This document shows positions 61,045 through 64,000 of a DNA stretch of 64,000 bases, one piece after another. A program made the position numbers and the translations under genes. Every line of letters starts with the position of its first letter. Within the stretch, counting starts at the first letter, position 1. The notes under the pieces were generated by a model. That model was not told where the DNA came from. It worked only from the letters and a program-made list of their open reading frames with translations, and did not search any database. This DNA comes from Parafrankia discariae (GTDB lineage Bacteria > Actinomycetota > Actinomycetes > Frankiales > Frankiaceae). The stretch covers positions 21,675-85,674 of the forward strand of contig NZ_KB891230.1 in the NCBI RefSeq assembly GCF_000373365.1. Reading direction: 5' to 3'.

Positions 61045-62100
61045 TCAGGGGACGACGACGATGCGGACGGGTCCGTTGGCGTCGCGGGAGGCGTTGAGCG
61101 CCTCGGCGACGTCGTCGAGCCCGACGGTCCGGCCGAGCATCGGTGTGACGTCGAGGTCGCCCGAGCCGACCGCCGCGAATGCCTCGTCCCAGTGCTGCAT
61201 CGACGGGCCGCCCCCGAACTGGATGTTGATGCCTTTCCGCTTGGCGGTGAGGGTGTGCAGGTGATCGCCTTCCGGCGGCCCTCCCACCGAGAAGATCCGG
61301 GTGTTGCGCTCACAGCCCTTGATGATCGAATCCAGAACGCCGGGAATGCCGACGCACTCGAACACGACGCATCCCGGCAGGCCGGCGACCGCCATCAGTT
61401 CCCGCATCGCCTCGGGCGTCCCGTAGGCCACGTCACGCCAGGCCTGGTACGGGGACACCTCGGCGGGGTCGATGACCACGTCCGCTCCCATGGCCAGCGC
61501 GATCTCGCGACGCGAGGCGACGAAGTCCACCGCCAGGATCGGCCCGACCCCCAGCCGCTTCAGCTGCGCGATCACGGACAGGGCGATCGCCCCGCAGCCG
61601 ATGACCAGCGGCACCTCCTTCGTCGTCACCTGCGCTCGGGACGCGGCCGACAGGCCGACCGAGACCGCGTCGGCGATGCAGACGATCTCGTTCGGCAGCT
61701 CGGAGACCGCGACCCGGGTCATGGCCTCGTCGAGCAGGAGATACTCGCCGAACCCGCCGGGTGACTCCGGATTCTGGCCGATGATCTTCCGCCCGGTGGG
61801 CGTGGACAGCACCGGCAGCGAGCTCACCCGGGCGCCGACGGGGATCCGCCGCTCGGTTCCGGGGCCGTAGTCGACGACCTCCGCGCAGTACTCGTGGCCC
61901 ATGACGATGTCGACATCGCGGTCGTAGGTCGACATCCCGCTGTCGTCGTCGACGCCCGCTTCCAGGTGATCCATGAAGTGGATGTCGGACGCGCAGATGC
62001 CGCACGCGAGCGACCGCGCCAGCAACTGGCCCGGACCCGGAACCGGGTCGTCGATGACCCGGGCCTCGACGGCTCCCTCTCGCAGTACGGCTGCTCTCAT
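61045..62100 (-). CDS. Zinc-binding medium-chain dehydrogenase
   Basis: 351 residues, ATG start. Catalytic zinc: C33 (LACGICASDIHF) and H69-E70 (VDIVMGHEYCAEVVDYGPG). Structural zinc Cys cluster is absent, as in some one-zinc MDRs. NAD(P) loop PLVIGCGAIALSVIAQLKRL. The C-terminus carries EALNASRDANGPVRIVVVP. The closest relatives by feel are the 'alcohol dehydrogenase catalytic domain' proteins next to SnoaL genes in actinobacteria. First gene of the minus operon, divergent from TetR. Confidence 0.88.
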   Translation of the reverse strand: MRAAVLREGAVEARVIDDPVPGPGQLLARSLACGICASDIHFMDHLEAGVDDDSGMSTYDRDVDIVMGHEYCAEVVDYGPGTERRIPVGARVSSLPVLSTPTGRKIIGQNPESPGGFGEYLLLDEAMTRVAVSELPNEIVCIADAVSVGLSAASRAQVTTKEVPLVIGCGAIALSVIAQLKRLGVGPILAVDFVASRREIALAMGADVVIDPAEVSPYQAWRDVAYGTPEAMRELMAVAGLPGCVVFECVGIPGVLDSIIKGCERNTRIFSVGGPPEGDHLHTLTAKRKGINIQFGGGPSMQHWDEAFAAVGSGDLDVTPMLGRTVGLDDVAEALNASRDANGPVRIVVVP

Positions 62101-62261
62101 CGGCTCTCCCTCGTCAGCGACCAGGACACGATCCCGTCACGGGACTGTAGTGACATCCAGCCAGTTATAGAAGACATCGTCCTGAAATTTTCCGGGAGAT
62201 CATGTCCTGGAAGTCGCGGGAGCGGTGCCGGCTGTAGCGCCGGGACCATACGATCGCGGGC

Positions 62262-62945
62262 ATGGCAGAGCCTGCTCGCCGCCCAGGACGCCCACGTGAC
62301 GCGAGCATCGACGAGCGCGCGCTGGCGGCGACCCGCGAGCTCCTCGTGGAACGCGGCTTCGACGCGACCACGATCCAGGCCGTCGCGGCACACTCCGGCG
62401 TGCACGCCTCGGCCATCTACCGTCGCTGGGGGTCACGGATCGAGCTGATCGAAGAAGCGACCTTCCCCGGGCTCAGCCCGCCGAGCGTGCAGCCGACCGG
62501 AGACCTCCGTCGAGACATCCGCCGGTTCGTCCGCGCCTACCTGGCAGCTTTCAGCGCCCCCGCGTCCCGCGCGGCCGCGGCCGGTCTCCTCGCCCACCAC
62601 CAGGCGTCCAGCCGGCCTCGCCCGCCGGATCTCTACCTACGGGTCTCCGCGCGGCCACAGTTCCAGGACATCCTCCGCGCCGCACCGCCCGGCAGCATCG
62701 ACCCGGACGTCGATCCCGACGACGTCTTCGACATGCTGCTCGGCGCCATCCTGGCCCGTACCCTCCTGTCCGCGGCCACGGCACGGAGCCGTCCCGTGGA
62801 ACGCACCGTCGAAATGATCATCAGATTGCTGCAGCCCCGAACCGGCCACGCCGCCGACCAGGCCAGCCCGTACACCCAGACGCAGACCAACCACGGCACC
62901 GCCGGCCGGGGACAGCCTGCCGCTCCGGGAAAGACAGGAAGGTAG
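62262..62945 (+). CDS. TetR-family regulator
   Basis: 227 residues, ATG start. N-terminal HTH (about 15-60): RPRDASIDERALAATRELLV, ERGFDATTIQAVAAHSGVHA and SAIYRRWGSRIELIEEATFP. The C-terminal ligand domain is helical (about 75-205). The last 25 residues are low-complexity. Divergent from the zinc dehydrogenase across a 161-bp gap, so it is the likely repressor of the seven-gene operon. The gap includes a small GTCCTG direct repeat but no clear dyad. Confidence 0.9.
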   Translation: MAEPARRPGRPRDASIDERALAATRELLVERGFDATTIQAVAAHSGVHASAIYRRWGSRIELIEEATFPGLSPPSVQPTGDLRRDIRRFVRAYLAAFSAPASRAAAAGLLAHHQASSRPRPPDLYLRVSARPQFQDILRAAPPGSIDPDVDPDDVFDMLLGAILARTLLSAATARSRPVERTVEMIIRLLQPRTGHAADQASPYTQTQTNHGTAGRGQPAAPGKTGR

Positions 62946-62947
62946 CC

Positions 62948-63397
62948 GTGTCCAACTTCCAGGAAGACCACGCGCAGATCAGCGACGTGGTCATCCGCTA
63001 CGCCACGGGAATCGACCAACGAGACTGGGAACTGTTACGAACCTGCTGGACGCCCGACGTCCAGGCCGACTACGGCTCCTTCGGACAGTTCACCGGCGCC
63101 GACGCGCTCACCGAGGTCATGGCGCGAACCCACGAGAACATGGGCCCGACGTTCCACCGCATATCGAACATCGCCATCAGGATCGACGGGGACCGGGCGA
63201 CCGTCCGGTCCTACGTCCACGGCGTCCTCCTGGTAACTCCCGACGATCCGGCGAACTGGGTCGATGTGATCGGTAGCTACGAGGACATCTTCATCCGAAC
63301 CACGGAGGGCTGGCGCATCAGCCGGCGTGTCGCCCGCACCGCCCGGACACTGACCGCCAGCACCACACCCCCGGCCGCACAGCTCGTCCCAGAATGA
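62948..63397 (+). CDS. SnoaL-like (NTF2-fold) protein
   Basis: 149 residues, GTG start 2 nt after the TetR stop. DHAQISDVVIRYATGIDQRD, WELLRTCWTPDVQADYGSFG, FHRISNIAIRIDGDRATVRS and ERRSVDVIGSYEDIFIRT-type strands give the NTF2 fold with likely catalytic Asp/His. It resembles gamma-hexachlorocyclohexane-dehydrochlorinase-like/SnoaL_4 proteins. Co-transcribed with TetR and so probably in the same regulon as the minus operon. Confidence 0.85.
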   Translation: MSNFQEDHAQISDVVIRYATGIDQRDWELLRTCWTPDVQADYGSFGQFTGADALTEVMARTHENMGPTFHRISNIAIRIDGDRATVRSYVHGVLLVTPDDPANWVDVIGSYEDIFIRTTEGWRISRRVARTARTLTASTTPPAAQLVPE

Positions 63398-63438
63398 TCC
63401 CTGGCCCGGGACCCCGCCAGGACGGCCCTGAACGAGCT

Positions 63439-63966
63439 TCAGGAGGCGGTGGCCGGTACCTGCCCCTGGATCCGGGCGAAGTAGGAAGCCATCGCGTCGG
63501 TGTGGGTCGGGAACACAAGCTGCCGAGGCTCGGTGACGACCAGCCACTCGGTCGTCTCGTCCGTCGCGATCACCGGTGGCAGCTCGGCCCGGCGTCGTTG
63601 CGGCAGCAGGCCGAACACCAGCAGGAACCGGCCCTCGTTCCCGCTGTGCACGTCGAACAGGTGGACGTCCGCCGCCTGCTCGACGATTCCCGTCTCCTCG
63701 CGCAGCTCCCGCACGACAGCGTCGCGCCAGGCCTCGTCGAGCTCCATGAAACCGCCGGGCAGCCCCAGCTCGCCACGGCCCGGGTCGATGTCACGGCGCA
63801 CCACCACCAGACCGCGTCCGCCGTCAGGTTCCACGACAGGCAGCAACGCCACCGCCACCGGAAGCGGATTGAGCCACGTCGTCTCGCCGCAGCCGGCGCA
63901 CACCCGCGGCCACGCCGCGTCGGGCTGATACCTCGTGCCGCAGGACGAACAGAACGAGTTCCGCAT
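63439..63966 (-). CDS. NUDIX hydrolase with N-terminal zinc ribbon
   Basis: 175 residues, ATG start. N-terminal zinc ribbon with C6-x2-C9 (FCSSCGTRY) and C-x2-C (VCAGCGETT). Complete NUDIX box GGFMELDEAWRDAVVRELRE then ETGI (G-x5-E-x7-REUxEExGU). A zinc-ribbon NUDIX fits NudC-like or ADP-ribose/other nucleoside-diphosphate hydrolases. It lacks NudC length. The first 40 codons and upstream DNA form the direct repeat; this copy is intact. Confidence 0.9.
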   Translation of the reverse strand: MRNSFCSSCGTRYQPDAAWPRVCAGCGETTWLNPLPVAVALLPVVEPDGGRGLVVVRRDIDPGRGELGLPGGFMELDEAWRDAVVRELREETGIVEQAADVHLFDVHSGNEGRFLLVFGLLPQRRRAELPPVIATDETTEWLVVTEPRQLVFPTHTDAMASYFARIQGQVPATAS

Positions 63967-64000
63967 GGCGCATGACGATATTCGCTCGGGCCACCGGTCC
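63845..64000. repeat. Right copy of the direct repeat
   Basis: Identical to 56044-56199. Includes the NUDIX start region and 34 bp of upstream DNA up to the window end; it may continue beyond. Confidence 0.95.

Overview
The window comes from a very GC-rich actinobacterium. Coding genes use strong third-position G/C, GTG starts are frequent, and gene families include mycothiol-dependent isomerase-like, CGNR, STAND-WD40 and PASTA-free Ser/Thr kinase genes. The gene mix (many two-component systems, STAND-WD40 proteins, decayed insertion sequences, a large glycosyltransferase locus) looks most like Frankia or a close relative. That assignment is inference; no rRNA or other marker is present.

Layout. 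1-3.6 kb: a truncated family 2 glycosyltransferase, divergent from an OmpR-type two-component pair and a sugar-nucleotide epimerase. 3.8-8.4 kb: a secreted DUF1254/DUF1214 protein, a kinase relic, a GNAT acetyltransferase/EamA exporter pair and a CGNR regulator. 8.4-16.2 kb: a mobile-element zone. It holds a defective IS5-type element between two gene fragments, one broken and one intact copy of an rve-type element, a probable nucleotidyltransferase toxin-antitoxin pair, two genes of a conserved actinobacterial unit, and a NarL-type pair whose kinase was beheaded by the intact element. 16.8-26.8 kb: tRNA-Phe and tRNA-Asp (minus strand) and tRNA-Glu (plus strand) bracket a signalling block: STAND-WD40 protein, Ser/Thr kinase, PAS hybrid histidine kinase, and a protein with papain-like motifs.

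26.9-41.8 kb is the most distinctive part: two divergent, tightly overlapped operons for nucleotide-activated heptose and its transfer. They encode a three-domain GmhA-HldE fusion, a second free-standing HldE, a GmhB-type phosphatase, three intact and one frameshifted GT9 (heptosyltransferase-type) genes and four other glycosyltransferases. A perfect 9-bp-arm dyad lies between the two operons. No HldD epimerase is visible, so the predicted product is ADP-D-glycero-D-manno-heptose or something made from it. 41.8-52.1 kb holds redox and stress genes: NAD epimerase, zinc dehydrogenase, CBS protein, two ferritin-like proteins, TPP-dependent oxidase/decarboxylase, Rieske protein and CYTH-CHAD protein.

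53-56 kb: leuA, preceded by an apparently leaderless, leucine-rich leader peptide and a strong hairpin (attenuator), divergent from an FCD/GntR regulator. 56.2-63.4 kb: a seven-gene minus-strand operon (mycothiol-dependent isomerase-like, SDR, TIM-barrel isomerase, two beta-hydroxyacid dehydrogenases, SnoaL-like, zinc dehydrogenase), divergent from a TetR gene and a second SnoaL-like gene; the pathway is unknown. This block is bracketed by an identical direct repeat of at least 156 bp, which is the 5' end of the NUDIX gene at the right edge. The left copy is fused to a relic of a membrane-protein gene whose fuller paralogue lies at 52.4-53.1 kb.
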